DNA from: Eonycteris spelaea
Taxonomy: Eukaryota; Chordata; Mammalia; Chiroptera; Pteropodidae
Direction of reading: 5' to 3'
Assembly (NCBI GenBank): GCA_003508835.1
Contig: PUFA01000057.1
Span: 7,018,501-7,082,500 of the forward strand
DNA length: 64,000 nucleotides
Positions 12,916-25,260 of this stretch are shown in pieces. Every line of letters begins with the position of its first letter. The stretch's first letter is position 1. Both the position numbers and the translations under genes were made by a program. The notes below the pieces were generated by a model. That model was not told the origin of the DNA and ran no database searches. It saw only the letters and a program-made list of their open reading frames with translations.

Positions 12916-13960
12916 TGTTTTAAAAATTTTATTGCATAACATTTGATAGCTGAAAAAAGAATATGTAAAAAGTATGACGAATGCCCAAGGATCTGCCTTC
13001 CAACTTAAGACCAGAGAATCACCCGTACCCAGGGGTCTTCTTCTTTCCTCTCTTCACAAATGTCCCCTCCCTCACTAGTCCAGAGACGACCATTGTCCTG
13101 CATTTTGTGTTGATCATTTCTGTTCCTCTCTCTCGAAATGGCTCCTAGCATGTGTATCTGGCTTCCTCGTTTGAGGGCCTCCTCAAATACTGTCCTTTTG
13201 CATGTTGTCCTCTGCACCTATTCCTTTCTGTCAGGTCAGGTTTGTGTGTGCTCTCAGGTTTCAGCATCTTCTAACACCAGACAGGCCCTCAAAGCCGAAT
13301 TTATACTGTTCCCTAAAGTTTTCTTCCTTTTTGTTTTTTTAAATGGCGAAGAGATGGAAATTCTAGTTTTTGATTACTGCAGCCATAAATTTTCCACAGC
13401 AACACCTCAAATGGTAAATCAGTCTATCCAGAATGTCTCAATTTATTTAAAGAATTCTCTTTTTATGGACATGTAGATTTCACTGTTTTTACTATTGTAA
13501 AAACCAACACCATGAACGTTTTGCATGTATCTTTATGCAGTAAGCCACTTACTTTTCACAAGATAAATTCCAAGAGGTGAAGTTGGTAGGTCATAATGTA
13601 TATATACATAGTGCTTTGAAACCTGCATTGCCAAATTGTGTCCCCCAAGGTCCAAATTTATATACTCCGTCACTGACATAAACCCTTGCAAAGACTATTA
13701 TCATTATTTAATCCTCGTCAATTTATTGAACCATAAATTATGTCTCATTGTTTTTATTTCCATCAATTTAATTGCTAGTGAAGTTGAACTCTTTTTTATA
13801 AGGTTATTAGGTATTTGCATTTATTTACATTTTTAAAAGTTGCTTGTGAATCTGAATTTTGGATCCTGATACGTTAGGTTAATATCCATTAACATTTCCT
13901 TATTCACAAATTAGTTTTGGAACGTTTATAACTCTGTTGGTTACATTACTTAAAACAAGT
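12916..13960 (-). mobile_element. Old L1 (L1ME/L1MC-like) 3' region, antisense
   Basis: Begins 'ttttattgcataacatttg' and includes 'gacgaccattgtcctgcatt'. Further right it holds the antisense ORF2 C-terminal landmarks 'catgtatctttatgcagtaa', 'gataaattccaagaggtgaa' and 'gccaaattgtgtcccccaag'. The middle (13140-13420) is poorly conserved and may contain another insertion. Confidence 0.65.
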
Positions 13961-14738
13961 TCCTTTAATACTCTCTTAAGAGGCTGGAGGTCTATGAGTA
14001 ATTTATGCATTTATTTTTAAGAATGGGAATGGCTATAATACTTTCTGAATATTTGCATGTTTGGGAATGTCCTGGTTGATACAGAATATTTTGGTCACCA
14101 TCTTTTATTCACCGAAGGTGTTGTCCTGGTGTTTGGGTAGCTTCCTTCCTTCCTTTCTTCTGTTGTCCTTCTGTTGTTTATCATCATGCGGTCATTCTTT
14201 TATTCATCTAACATGCAGTTTGTTAGTGTTTTACTGTGCCTTGGCTCTCTTTGGTATGGCATTTACTGGTATGGAAGAGAAGACAGGTGCTCTCTGTGTG
14301 GATTTCTTTTCTTAAATTTCCCTGATGGTTGGTGTTTTCAGGATATACTTGAGCCTTTTGGTAGCCCACGGGATGTCCTTCTGTAATATCTTTGCTTATT
14401 GCTTTATTCTGTATCTGCTCTGAACTTTTCCTTTTGCAGTTCCTGTCCTACAGATGATGTCCAAGTCTCTGCTCTTTTTGCCTATCATCTTTTCCTCTAA
14501 GTATTAGAAGGATTACATGAACTGATTTTTCTGAATCATAATTTTTTTCTATAATAATGGAGCTATTAACTATATTCACTATATGAGCTTTCTTAAACAA
14601 ATGATAAATTATTAAAGTAATTATGTGCACAATTAAAAGTCTTAAAATACCTAATGTCTTGTCATGAAAAAGAACACTCCCTCTGTGTGTTTTTCCCCAT
14701 CTCTGTCCTCTTACCCACAAGTAAACACCTTTAACATA
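13961..14738. other. Unassigned AT-rich sequence
   Basis: T-rich plus strand with several short ORFs. It may continue the old antisense L1 on its left, but I could not place it on an L1 consensus. Confidence 0.35.
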
Positions 14739-14746
14739 TTTTAAGG

Positions 14747-14974
14747 CAGGGGTCCCCACCTGCCAGGCTGCAGACCAGTACAGGCCCATAGCCTGTTAGG
14801 AACTGGGCCACACAGCAGGAGGTAAGCAGCAGGCAAGCTAGCAAGCTTCATCTCTATTTGCAGGTGCTCCCCAGCACTAGCATCACTGCCTCAGCTCCAC
14901 CTCATATCATCGGGCATTAGGTTCTTATGGGAGCACCAGTCCCTGGTGTCACAAAGGTTGGTTGGGGACTGCTG
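14747..14974 (+). mobile_element. hAT MITE ('CAGGGGTCCCCA' ends) with perfect 8-bp target duplication
   Basis: The element starts 'caggggtccccacctgccag' and ends 'ggttggggactgctg', a diverged terminal inverted repeat pair. It is flanked on both sides by 'ttttaagg' (14739-14746 and 14975-14982), the 8-bp duplication expected of hAT transposition. At 228 bp it has no transposase. The same family recurs at 62.0 kb. Confidence 0.95.
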
Positions 14975-14982
14975 TTTTAAGG

Positions 14983-16014
14983 TATTTCTTTGGGTACTTT
15001 CTTCTCTGTCTCTAAATAATAAACTTTTATTAGTTCTTGGTGTATTTGGCATTATTTATTTGTTTCATATTACTATAGCTAAGGACTTAGCACTATTCAC
15101 TCCCTACCTCTACATCTTTCCAGTATTATGTATAAGTATTTTTAATTGGGTCAATAAACAATATTTATACTGGCGTTGCTGTGTAACTGTTAGCCACCAC
15201 AGAGCCAAATTGTATCCTATGATTTTTTGTTATTGTTCGTTCAGCCTTTTGCTTTTCTGGGGGTATGTACTTGTCTTTCTTCTTCAAATCTTGCTCAAAG
15301 TATTGTATTTATACCTCCTGCTCCCAAATCTCTGTTTCCCAGCTTTCTCTGTAGGGACCTTTTCTCTGGGAGCCCACCCTCTGGGGCCTCACCATTTATG
15401 GATGGGTTGCTCTCCTGGCTGCGAGCATCTTGCCTAAGCCTGGCCTTGATTTCGCTTTCAGATTGTGTCCACTGGTTTTCTGGGTCCCATGTTTTCCTCT
15501 TCTCTGGATTATTATTATTTTGCATAATGATTCTTCATTGTTCTGTTGGCATTTGTACAACTTATAGACCAAGTGGGGCAGAAAAAATCCATCCCCCTTT
15601 TTTAAGACTCTTGTAAATTAAAGAAACATTTTGAATCATTTAAAGAACACTATTAGTTTAAAATGCTCATGAACAGTTTTCTGTTACCAATTATGCATTG
15701 GAATACCAAAACCGAAGTGGTTTTAGGGTCTTCTTAAACTTTGCTTCAGTTCATGATTTTTAACCAGACATGGGCCACCAGCCTGATAGATGCTGACTTA
15801 AGTCTAAGGTAGATATTGACTAAATAGTTTCCTGTTATTTCTTCCTTCAAATAACTTATGGCCTACAAAACAGAAAATGCACGGAGGCACAGAGGAGGGT
15901 AGGAAAGGCCATTCACTTAGTGTGTGGAGTAGAAGAAAGCTAGTTTCTGGCCTTTCCAATGCCACGAGCTATTGCTTCTCTTTTAATGGAAGGGAAGTGG
16001 TTACTTCTCTCCTA
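14983..16014. other. Unassigned sequence
   Basis: Holds a 163-codon plus-strand ORF (14946-15437) and an overlapping 129-codon ORF. Both are rich in Leu, Phe and Ser, as T-rich antisense repeat DNA tends to be, and neither resembles a known protein. It is possibly old L1 or other repeat sequence. Confidence 0.35.
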
Positions 16015-16026
16015 TAACCCTTGAAA

Positions 16027-16984
16027 AAGATTTTTCATTAAGTTTATTGGGGTAACATTGGTTAATACAATTATATAATTTTCAGGTGTACATTATCATT
16101 TGACATCTGTATATTCTATTGTGTGTTTACCACCGAAAGTCCAGTTTCCTTCAGCTACCATATATTTGCTCTCCTTTACACAATTCACCCTCCCCCTATC
16201 CCTGTATATTTGATCCCTTTACCCCATCTACTTCCCCCTTCCTCCTCTACCCCCTGTCCTCTGGTAACCATTAGTCTATAGTCCATCTCCATGAGTTTCT
16301 ATTTGTTTGTCCTGTTCATTTGTTGCTTTTAGGTTTATAGCCCACATATAAGTGGTTTTAAACCTTTTCTGTCTGGCTTATTTCACTTAGCATGATTATC
16401 CCAAAGTCCATTTATGTTGTCACAAGTGGCAGTATTTCATTTCTTCTTATGGCTGAGTAATATTCCATTGTATGTATGTATGTACGACAGCTTCTTGAGC
16501 CAATCATCTATCGTAGGACACTTCGGTTGCTTCCATGTCCTGGCCGCTATGAATAATGCTGCTATGAACATCAGTGTGCAAAGATCTTTTTGGATATGGG
16601 TTTTCAAGTCTTTGGGGTAAATACCAGTAGAGGGATTGCTGGATCATATGGTAGATCAATTCTTAGTTTTTTGAGGAACCTCCATACTGTTTTCCATAGT
16701 GGCTGTACCAATTTGCAGTCCCACCAGCAGTGTATGAGGGTTCCTTTTTCTCTGCATTCTCTCCAACATTTGTTATTACTTGTCCTGTTGATTATAGCCA
16801 TTCTAACAGGTGTGAGATGGTATCTCATTGTGGTTTTGATTTGCATTTCCTTAATAGCTAATGATGTTAAGCATCTTTTCTTATATTTGTTGGCTATTTG
16901 GATGTCCTCTAAGGAGAAGTGTCTGTTCAGATCCTCTACATTTTTTGATTGGATTGTTTGTTTTTTTTGTTGTTGTTGTTACTG
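16027..16984 (-). mobile_element. 5'-truncated bat-type L1 with 12-bp target duplication
   Basis: On the minus strand this is the end of ORF2 plus the 3' UTR. The ORF2 C-terminus survives as an 80-codon open stretch (16604-16846, minus) with the L1 signatures '[12 protein letters not shown]' and '[19 protein letters not shown]'. The 3' UTR antisense ('ttattggggtaacattggtt' and a pyrimidine-rich segment at 16180-16260) is of the type I associate with bat L1s. Near-identical 12-mers flank it: 'taacccttgaaa' (16015-16026) and 'taactcttgaaa' (16985-16996). These mark target-primed insertion with 5' truncation. Confidence 0.93.
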
Positions 16985-16996
16985 TAACTCTTGAAA

Positions 16997-19799
16997 TTTT
17001 ACAATTAGTCCCCATGGGAGGAGATACCCAGCCCATAGGTATGATAAAAAATTGAGAAATGTTAGAAATGCAGTCATTACCTTGTTCCCCAATAGGATTA
17101 GGAAATGGAGTAATAAAAATCCTGGCCGTTAGAATATATAATTTGTCATATATAGTGGTGAACTGTTTTCACAGAATCAATATAGTAATAAAAATGTCAC
17201 AGGATTATACTCAGACTTGCTTACTTGTCTCTTTGAGTCACAGCATCTTTCAGTGCCTTGAATGGAATAATCCTAAACATCGCCATTGCCCTCCAGAGTG
17301 TTGGCATGTAAACCCGCTTAGAATTGTGGTTAAGATCAAGTAACAAACAATTACACATAATGACTTATCACATTAAAACATGGTTTATTTCAGAGGATTA
17401 AAATGAAAATACTTCTGGTTTGGGTTCCCCAAAGTTAAAGAATATAGTTTAAGTAGTTAAGGAGGGGGTCTTCCCAGGAAGGTTGGAGGTGAGACCGGGA
17501 GGGGAAAAGCCTGCAAAAGGTGGATTGATGATCCCTGAGAACCTTCTGGAGGGCTGTATAGAACATATCTTAGAGCTGGCACAATGAGAGATGAGGAAGC
17601 TGGGAGTTTGAGCTCCCCAACTCTCATTTCTCAGTGGCTGAGATCACTTCTAGAGGTGTTAACTTCCTGACACTGCTGGCCTGCCCTGCACTCAGGCCTA
17701 GCACTCTCTCATGGCTGGTGGTATCCCTCAGGCAGAGAGATACGGGTGCTCCAGGTCAGAGGTTGCATGCAGGCTTGCAGTCTGTTGTCCACTGATGCTG
17801 TAGGGGACCTCTGGCTGGAGACACATTAAGCCCTGACAACATCTGCTGTAGGGGGCTAACCCAGAAGATTTTAGGGCAGCCATACTGATAGGTAAACACA
17901 CACATGAGCTGACTTCAAACCCCTCAGCACATCCCACGATGACCTAAAACAAGCTAGTACTGACGCCTGAAGGCTGGAGCCATTCCAGTGTGTGTCTTCG
18001 GCTTTATCCTTCAGGCAGTGAAGAGTAGACCAAAAGAGACCTAGTTAAGTAAGAATAATGGGAGAGGCAACTGAACACCCAAATCCCATCCTGTTATTTC
18101 TGCACGCCTAAGAGGATTTTTGTAAACAATGGGGAATTAGAAAATAAAATTAGCTTGCATAATTTCGGATGGGAACAGATGCCTGCTTCTTTTTTTTAAT
18201 TCCTACAAAAACCTCAAGCAGAGTTAATAATGTATGAAAATTAGGTACCATGTGTGCACTTTGCTTCGTAATGTTTTTATTAAGCAGCCAGTTGATTTAA
18301 AAATAACACAACGTGACAATTCACATAATGGCAGATGCTGTGGTGTGTATGGAAACATCCTTGTCAAATGTTCTGTCAGGTTTTTCCATTACACAAGGAT
18401 TTTTTTTCAAAATAGCTTTTAGAATTATCACAGAATATGAAATTGTATCAAGTTACAATTTGATTAAAAAAAAAAAAAAACCTTCCCAAATATAAATTTC
18501 AATTGCTTTTTAAAAAATGGCTTAGTCAATGAGGTAATCTATGGAAGTAGGTTTCTACAGATTGTTTAAAATTCCACAGTCGATTCACACTTCTCTCTTC
18601 TCAACTTTTTGCTGGTATAATTTGCCAGTTGGAATTGGTCTTCTTTCTCCTTCCCAGCCGCTGCCTCTCTGGTCTGTAAGGAATGAAAGAAAAGGAGAAA
18701 TGAAAGGTCGGGGGCCCAGGGATTTCCAGTCGCTCAAAGGATGTCCTGGTTCTGAAGGCAGAGTGGGTCTGTGAAGTCAACACGTGGGCGTTGGGCCAGC
18801 AGGTGCAGTGTCCTTCCCCAGAGTTTGAGTGCAGGTCTCTGTCATTCCCTAAAGAAACCACTCCTGAAGATGTCCTCACTTGTGATAGAAAGGCCAGGCT
18901 GCTCTGGTCACTGTGCTGGGCCCTTTGGGCTTTACTGCATCTGCACAGTCGTGCTGGAAGGTCGTCTCCCAGTGTGTGCGGTCTAGCAGCATGCACTGGG
19001 GCACAGGGAAGTCCGGTGATCAGCCAGCCCTGAGGAGGTTCAATGCCAATTGAATATTTCTGTGTTCTACAGCATGCTTTACTTATACATTGCCTTGAGA
19101 TTTTTGGTTATTCAACAAAAGAAATATCTAGTGTTGGCTCTGTTCTTTATCTGCAGGGTGAGAGGATGATAACACAGGGCAGTTTAAATGACTTGATAGA
19201 GTCAGGGCATGTTTTTACTGGTGGTGGGAGTTGACAGACAGTTAGGAAAGACAGTGAACATTGAGGAAAGTTCTCAAGCTACTAAAATGAGTTAATGCAC
19301 TGATGGTTTCATACATTTTGTTGAAGGGAACCTGGAAAGTGAGACCTCCTGTGATTGCCTAGTTGTGCCTCCTGACACAGCAGGGCCACAGGTGTGGGCC
19401 AGCACCCTTGGCGTAATAATATCTTGCGGTATTTTAAAAAGTCATTGCAGAGGAGACATTTGATCTTTATGACTAGCACCATAAGACTTTCTTGGAATCT
19501 TTGCAAGGGGTTGGTTGGAACAGAACTTTTCCATCTATACTACGGTCTATAAAAATCATAGTAACTGGCTTCATGAGGCTTGAGTTTTTCTTTTGTTATT
19601 TTCTTCACTCTATAATTAGATTTTACTCATATGCGGGGCAGAACAGTCTGGCAGGAAGTAACCAGCATTAAAATAACTCAAAGGAAGGGCTGTACCTGGC
19701 ATGGCCTTAGCAAAAATAGAGGCAGGGCTCGCTGCCCTGGACCCATGGCTAACCCCAGAAGCCCCAGGTGAGTGTTGGCTCTAAAAGGAGGTGAGGTCA
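16997..19799. other. Unassigned, repeat-poor sequence
   Basis: About 2.8 kb with no recognised gene or repeat apart from a 14-base A run near 18467. ORFs at 18541-19033 lie in a slightly GC-richer patch but overlap on both strands and match nothing I know. Confidence 0.4.
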
Positions 19800-19975
19800 A
19801 CTGAAGACTTGGCCAGGAGTCCAGACACCTGGCACTCTTTCCAGCATGGCTGCTTCCTGGCCGTGGCCTTGGGCATGCTCTTTCTCAACTGACCTCACTT
19901 CCACTGTGCTCAAAAGCCATCTGGGAATAATAATAATCATAATATCTGTCCTTGACTTCTTGGAATGCTAAAGGT
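19800..19975 (+). mobile_element. MIR SINE
   Basis: Contains 'ggccttgggcatgctctttc' (MIR core, consensus 'gaccttgggcaagttactt') followed by 'ctgggaataataataatcat' (consensus 'atggggataataata'). It is a tRNA-derived mammalian SINE with diverged ends. Confidence 0.7.
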
Positions 19976-22319
19976 GACAAATTGTCAGAATCTAAGGGGT
20001 CATTTATTTCCTTACTGGGCACAGACTTTAAAGAGCTGAAATTAACATTTCAGGTTATGTCTATGGACCCTTTGAGGAAGGAGGTGCGCTTTTTGGGGGG
20101 GGGGGTGCGGTCAACAGTAGGCTCAAAAAAGAGAAAGAGTGAGATCCACAGTTATTTTCATGGTACTTAGAGGACATCTATACAAAGCTGTAATTTCTAA
20201 CCTTCAGTTCCCCAGATCATGTGGAAGCGAGTTTCAGACACCATTTTACTCTTAAGAGTGGTCCTTCTATGAGTAGTCCTGGGTATCTGTTTGGTCCTGA
20301 AATGACTTGCAAAGAAATCAGTTTTCTAGAACCCTTTCAAAACTGCATTTAGCACCTAACAGCCTGGTAGCGTTGGGTGTTCCTGGGAGAAACAGGCAGG
20401 GGTGAGGGTAACAGCAGACACAGACCTTCTCTGCCAGCTCTGTGTGAACCCTTGCAGCCTCGGTGGGTGTTACCAGTTTTAGGACAGCAAACCTTGTCTG
20501 AGGTTTGCTGGAGCGAGTGGCATTTTGGGAGGCCTAGAGTCTGACTGTAAATGGAGCACTGAGCTCTTTGATTTACTTATCAGGGTATTTCTTGCAGCTC
20601 ATTAGTGTCCACAGAAACCTGAAGTTACTCATTTTGTCCTTGTCACACTGGATCATTCTGCATTGCGAAGGGATCAGTCTTTAAAGATGCTTCAGAAGTG
20701 CTATTTTGGGTGTGAAAGAACGGGACAGATAAGAATGATTATTTGGTGCTTCGCAGGTCTCAGAACATGTGCAGGTGTTGCACACTGTCCTCAGTGACCT
20801 GGCAGTCAGCCCGAGCAGGTTGTGGCATATCATTTACAGAAAAGCATATGGAGGCAAGGAGGACTCACTAGCCTGCCCAAGAGTCTCTGTTTTTCCTTTT
20901 CCTGATTAAGAGAAAGCTGTTCCTACCTTGGGGGAAGGGACCTGCCTGTAGTGCTGACACTCAGTGTGCACTGCTATGTGGGTTTCATGCTGTTTCCTTC
21001 TCTCAAATGCTGATGATGAACTATTAGTCACACAGTTGACTTAAGCAAAAGTTTGAGCTTCCCTTCCTTTTGAGGCCATCACCTGTTCACTCTTCAAACA
21101 GAGCAGGTCCTATTCATTTCTGCCCTTATTCATCCAGTGTTTTGTGTGTGCTACACTGCAAATCACATCACCATGGTTGTCTTAATTAATGAAGAACTTG
21201 GGAAAAATTTGTTTCCAGGGCTCCCACACACCAGCAGTATGCAGCCTGCTGTGCTGCTTTGCCACATCTGGTCTGTCACCCAAGTCTTTGGTGATGGTTA
21301 CTACCATCAGTGCATTGACTTACCTGCCACCCCCAGATGAGGACACTTAGGTTACTGCCAGGGGTGCACGTAACCATAATTCACCCCTCACTCTTTCCTG
21401 GCTATTGCTGGATTGTCCTCACCCTCACTTGGCCTCTTGTTCTTCAGTCTCCTTGTGCAGCCCTTGAATTTCTTGTTTTCAGTCATCTACCTGTTGGTTT
21501 TTGCTCAGATAGCCTGCACTGCCTTTCGCTCTCCTCAACGTGTCTGGCAGTGAAGAAGAAATATACAGAGGTTGATGCTGGTCTCTGGAATTTGCATACC
21601 TTCTTAGCCCTCCACCAGGACCTCGACTCCCACCCCACTCTCAGCCCCAGCTCCATTGGCCCTCCACTACCTGCCTCTACTAACTCTTTCCTGACTTCCC
21701 TGAACTTGAGGGTTTACCCCTCTTTTGAGGCCCACCACTCTGGCCATCTTGTGGTCCTCGCTGTGATGCCCTGATGCTGCTGACTGCTTGCTGTGGCTGC
21801 CTGCTTTGTGGTTGGGCCCTGAGGGTCCCTGTCCTGTCTGCTAGGCTTGCACTTTCTTCTGATGCTATCCCTGTATTAGTGGGTGGCCTTGGGGCCAGAC
21901 TCATCCCCCTCACCCTGGTATGCCTCTTGCACTGCCACTGACAGACCACGCAAGGCCTTTACGTGAAGACAAGGGCCAGGGACATTAGAAAGCTACCTGT
22001 AGGGTCTTATTGCTTTGGGGGCTTCCCTTATCAAGCCTTGTTTCTACCTGATTAAAGTCAAGTGGTTGTTGTATTTGATCTTTCTAACTTCTTTGGCCAG
22101 TAAGGCAAAAGCATACAGGCCAACTGAACTCCTGCAGCAGTTTGTTGCTAAACTACCAAGGAGTTAGACTTGTGTCAGGACAGTTTTTCTTTAATTTGGC
22201 AAATGGAAATGGCCCTGAGGTCCTTCCCTATGTATTTTCTACCAATGAAGACAAGTGCAAAGAAGGATGGCAGCTCGGCCTCCTCTGTGCTGCAAGTAGA
22301 ATGGTGGGGGTTGACAGCA
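19976..22319. other. Unassigned, repeat-poor sequence
   Basis: About 2.3 kb with no recognised feature, apart from an 11-base G run at 20095-20105. A 145-codon plus-strand ORF (21337-21774) is in a C/T-rich patch, lacks any recognised domain and is not supported as a gene. Confidence 0.4.
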
Positions 22320-22402
22320 CCCCAGCTTCCTCCACTTTAAAATGGGGATTATAATAGTAACCTTCATACTTACCAAATGCTTAGAACAGAGCCTGGCTAG
22401 TT
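22320..22402 (+). mobile_element. MIR SINE 3' part
   Basis: 'aaaatggggattataatagt' followed by 'gcttagaacagagcctggct' matches the second half of MIR. Confidence 0.8.
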
Positions 22403-22429
22403 ATAGGTGGAGACTGCCTATTATTCATG

Positions 22430-22556
22430 GGTAGATAGCCCCAGGAAGCCAGGGGATCTGCTTCATTCTCCTCTGTGTCCTTGGCACCTAGACTAGGACA
22501 TGACTTGTAGCTGGTGTTCAATAAATATCTGTTAAATGAAGTTCCTAGATAAAGCA
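22430..22556 (+). mobile_element. L2 3' end
   Basis: 'cttggcacctagactaggac' and 'tgttcaataaatatctgtta' match the 3' terminus of L2 LINEs ('...gtgctcaataaatatttgttgaatgaa'). The sense orientation is shown by the terminal A-rich hexamer region. Confidence 0.8.
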
Positions 22557-22559
22557 AAA

Positions 22560-22708
22560 GAGGGCATGTAGCTCCCTGGAAAGAATATGCAGTTTGGTAT
22601 CTAGAGGCCTGGAGTTTGGTCCTATTTAAGTCACTCACATGCTGAAAAATCTTAAGTGAGTCCCATAACCCACTGAACACCCATTTTCTCATTTATTTCA
22701 ATGGATAT
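22560..22708 (+). mobile_element. MIR SINE
   Basis: Diverged MIR: 'tctagaggcctggagtttgg', 'aagtcactcacatgctg' and 'cccattttctcattta' occur in consensus order. With the two preceding features it forms a small cluster of old SINE/LINE sequence. Confidence 0.65.
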
Positions 22709-24605
22709 GTTATGAAATATTTTGGTTTCAGCTGCATGCAGGCCTACCTGAGTGCAGCTTAAGCAGTTAGGAGCTTGATGACCTCCCATATAGGATAGCT
22801 GATCCCTCTAGCTCAGCCCTGCTTGGGCTCTCCAGAGGCCTCTGTACCTCTGGACGTCCCCTTCTCATGCTGAGAGCTGCCACCATTCCAAAGCTTGTCT
22901 ATCTCCTCTGTGTCCCTTGCATGTACATTCTTAGGGAGGACTGCCTTTCTCTGAAGCCCCACTGTAGTACTTTCAAGTCTTGTTGTCTGTGATTTCTCGC
23001 ACATGCCTGTGTGATAGCAGGTCAGATGTTGCCATTTCTGAAGCAGAAGGCTGCTCATACTAGCAGGAAGAGAGGAAGGAAGAGAGGATGACTATATTTG
23101 TGGTACAGGAAGCTGACTGGCTTCTCCTTGGGATTTTGATGATAATATAACTGTTATTGAGTTGTTAAGAGCAAACAGAAAGTGCCACATGGGGATCCCT
23201 AACAGGTGGCCCGTTTCTATTCCATTGACATTATATTTGTCCAGATACATGTTCAAAAAGAAAATGTGAATGCCCTTAGGTGGAGCTTGTCTTCTCCAGT
23301 GTGGCCACAGTCTCTACCATGCCCTATTGTCTTATGCTTAGTTACTTCACGTATTTTGCTACCTGCCTGGTTCCTCAAGACATTTAAGTTTGCACGCCCT
23401 GTGGTAGAACATCGCGGTATCCATGTGCAACTAGTTTATTCTTACATCATGTGATTAGAGCATAGACATCTTAATTAAAAAGTAAATTCTTTATTTTCTC
23501 AGTGGGTTTAATCATGAGTTGGGGAGGTTGGATCTGGATATTCCAGTCCCCTGCTTTGGCCCCCCTTTTCTGAAATTTACCGTGAGAAGTACAGGCTGGC
23601 CATAGGACAGTTACCTGGCCCTGGTGGTGTGTGCCCAGAACTGCCTTGGGAGGTTGGATTTCTCTCTAAGGTACGAGAGCCAGTATGGCTTGGGCAATAT
23701 CTCCTTTGCAATATGGACACTCACACAAGTTAATTAAAAAGCAAGCAAACAAACAAAAAATCAAAGGTACTCCATTTCAGTGTTTGTAGACCATGTGTTC
23801 ATGGGGTCTATAGTGGTTTCTGTTTCTCCTTGACATGCATCTCTCTGATAATTTGAAAGCTGCTGACATTCTGTATCAATCCATATGCAGTACCAATTTA
23901 TTTTCTTCCTCTTTTTCTTTCTTTCTCATTTGTTTTCTCAAAGGAAAAAAAAAGTACATAGCTTTCTTGCCTTGAGATGTAAATTCCACATTTTGGCTGC
24001 ATTAGATTCCAAGTTTTCTGAGAAAATGCTTAAATTTATTAGGTTAGTTCACAATGTTCTCACAGAGAACTTTACTTTGAGGCATGGAGCCATATGTGGT
24101 TGGGATTATTTTAAGATAAATAATGTAAGAGAATCAGCATTACATTGTTTACAGAAACTTAGGCTATGCCTGTTGCTTAAATAATTATCACACATGATTT
24201 ACAAGCATGGTCCATGGTAGGGTGGAAGATCAAATTGATGTTTCCACAGTTTTGTACTCTTAATGGGGCCTCTGACTCAGTGTGGAATCAGAGAGGCGCT
24301 GCGGGGACCGAGATGCCTCAGGGACACCTGCTTTAATTGAAAATTGATCTCCATCACCCTCTCAGGATCCAGCTTCCCAACAGCTTTAATGAATAGAAGG
24401 TGACTAACAGGTTGGATCACAAACAAGCCTTTACATGAGAGTGAAATCTTAGCAGTTAGGGCAGGGTTGCTTATTTTTGGTTATGCGAGATTTGCTTATG
24501 TCACTGGTGATATTCACATTTTATATATTTACCTCTGAAGGGGAAACAAAACAGTTCTCTTTTAAAAATGAAAATCCTGCTTTTCCAGTGTATAATTCAG
24601 GCATG
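22709..24605. other. Unassigned, repeat-poor sequence
   Basis: No gene or named repeat recognised. Small A-rich and T-rich runs occur near 23750 and 23900. Confidence 0.4.
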
Positions 24606-24715
24606 TTCTTGACTTATGTATGTGTGTGTATACACACACATACACATATGTAAAATCTGTCTGTAGATACACACATATGTAATATGCACATGTATAAACA
24701 TATATAAACATTGAT
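24606..24715. repeat. TG/CA microsatellite with 28-bp perfect palindrome
   Basis: Alternating purine-pyrimidine sequence. Bases 24617-24644 read the same on both strands, centred on 'gtatac'. It could extrude a cruciform or adopt Z-DNA. Confidence 0.9.
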
Positions 24716-24923
24716 GTAAATGTAAACCGCTGGCAGCAGAAGGCAGCATATCACAGTTCACTGCAGAACATTGATTTCCAGATGTTTGGATTTCATGAAG
24801 TTGGAATATAAAAAAAAATCAGGGGTCCAGCATGGATTGCCAACTTCATGTTTTCCAAGATCATTAGAAATTTTTTTTGTCATAGACGTTAACTAGACTT
24901 ATTGTGCTGATCATTTCACAATA

Positions 24924-25064
24924 CAGTTGACCCTTGAATAACATGAGTTTGAACTACATGGGTCCACTTATACACGGATTATTTTCAATAAATGCTGTAA
25001 ATGTATTTTCTCTTCCTTATAATATTCAGTACCCCTAACCTCTGCATTGTTTAAGGGTCAGCTG
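24924..25064 (+). mobile_element. Tigger-family MITE, TA-flanked, internally deleted
   Basis: Ends are 'cagttgacccttgaa' and 'ttaagggtcagctg', an inverted pair with few mismatches. Both sides carry a TA (24922-24923 and 25065-25066), the duplication made by Tc1/mariner-type transposases. At 141 bp it is shorter than the consensus I recall for this family, implying an internal deletion. Confidence 0.9.
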
Positions 25065-25069
25065 TATAT

Positions 25070-25260
25070 ACAAATACTGAATCATTATGTTATACACCTG
25101 AAACTAATATAATGTTATATGTCAATTATATCTCAATAAATATTTTTAATTGTGGTAAAAATGCATATAAAATAAAATTTACCACCCTAATAACCGTGTT
25201 AGGTGTATAGTTTAACAATGTTAAGTACATTCACATTGTGCAATGCAAGATTATTTTGAA
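25070..25260. mobile_element. Two abutting old L1 3' ends in opposite orientation
   Basis: 25075-25145 reads in sense as an L1 3' terminus ('cacctgaaactaatataatg' and 'atctcaataaat'). From about 25150 the plus strand reads 'tgtggtaaaaatgcatataa', the antisense of another L1M 3' UTR, continuing to 'taagtacattcacattgtgc'. They are probably separate insertions at an A-rich site. Confidence 0.75.

Noticed and set aside
14946..15437. 163-codon plus-strand ORF
   Set aside because: Composition (Leu/Phe/Ser-rich) is that of T-rich antisense repeat-like DNA; no family match, no splice context.
16590..16994. 134-codon plus-strand ORF with hydrophobic stretches
   Set aside because: It is the antisense of the L1 ORF2 C-terminus, and the minus strand has the true L1 protein signature.
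21337..21774. 145-codon plus-strand ORF and an 89-codon opposite ORF
   Set aside because: C/T-rich composition allows long frames on both strands; no domain or splice evidence.
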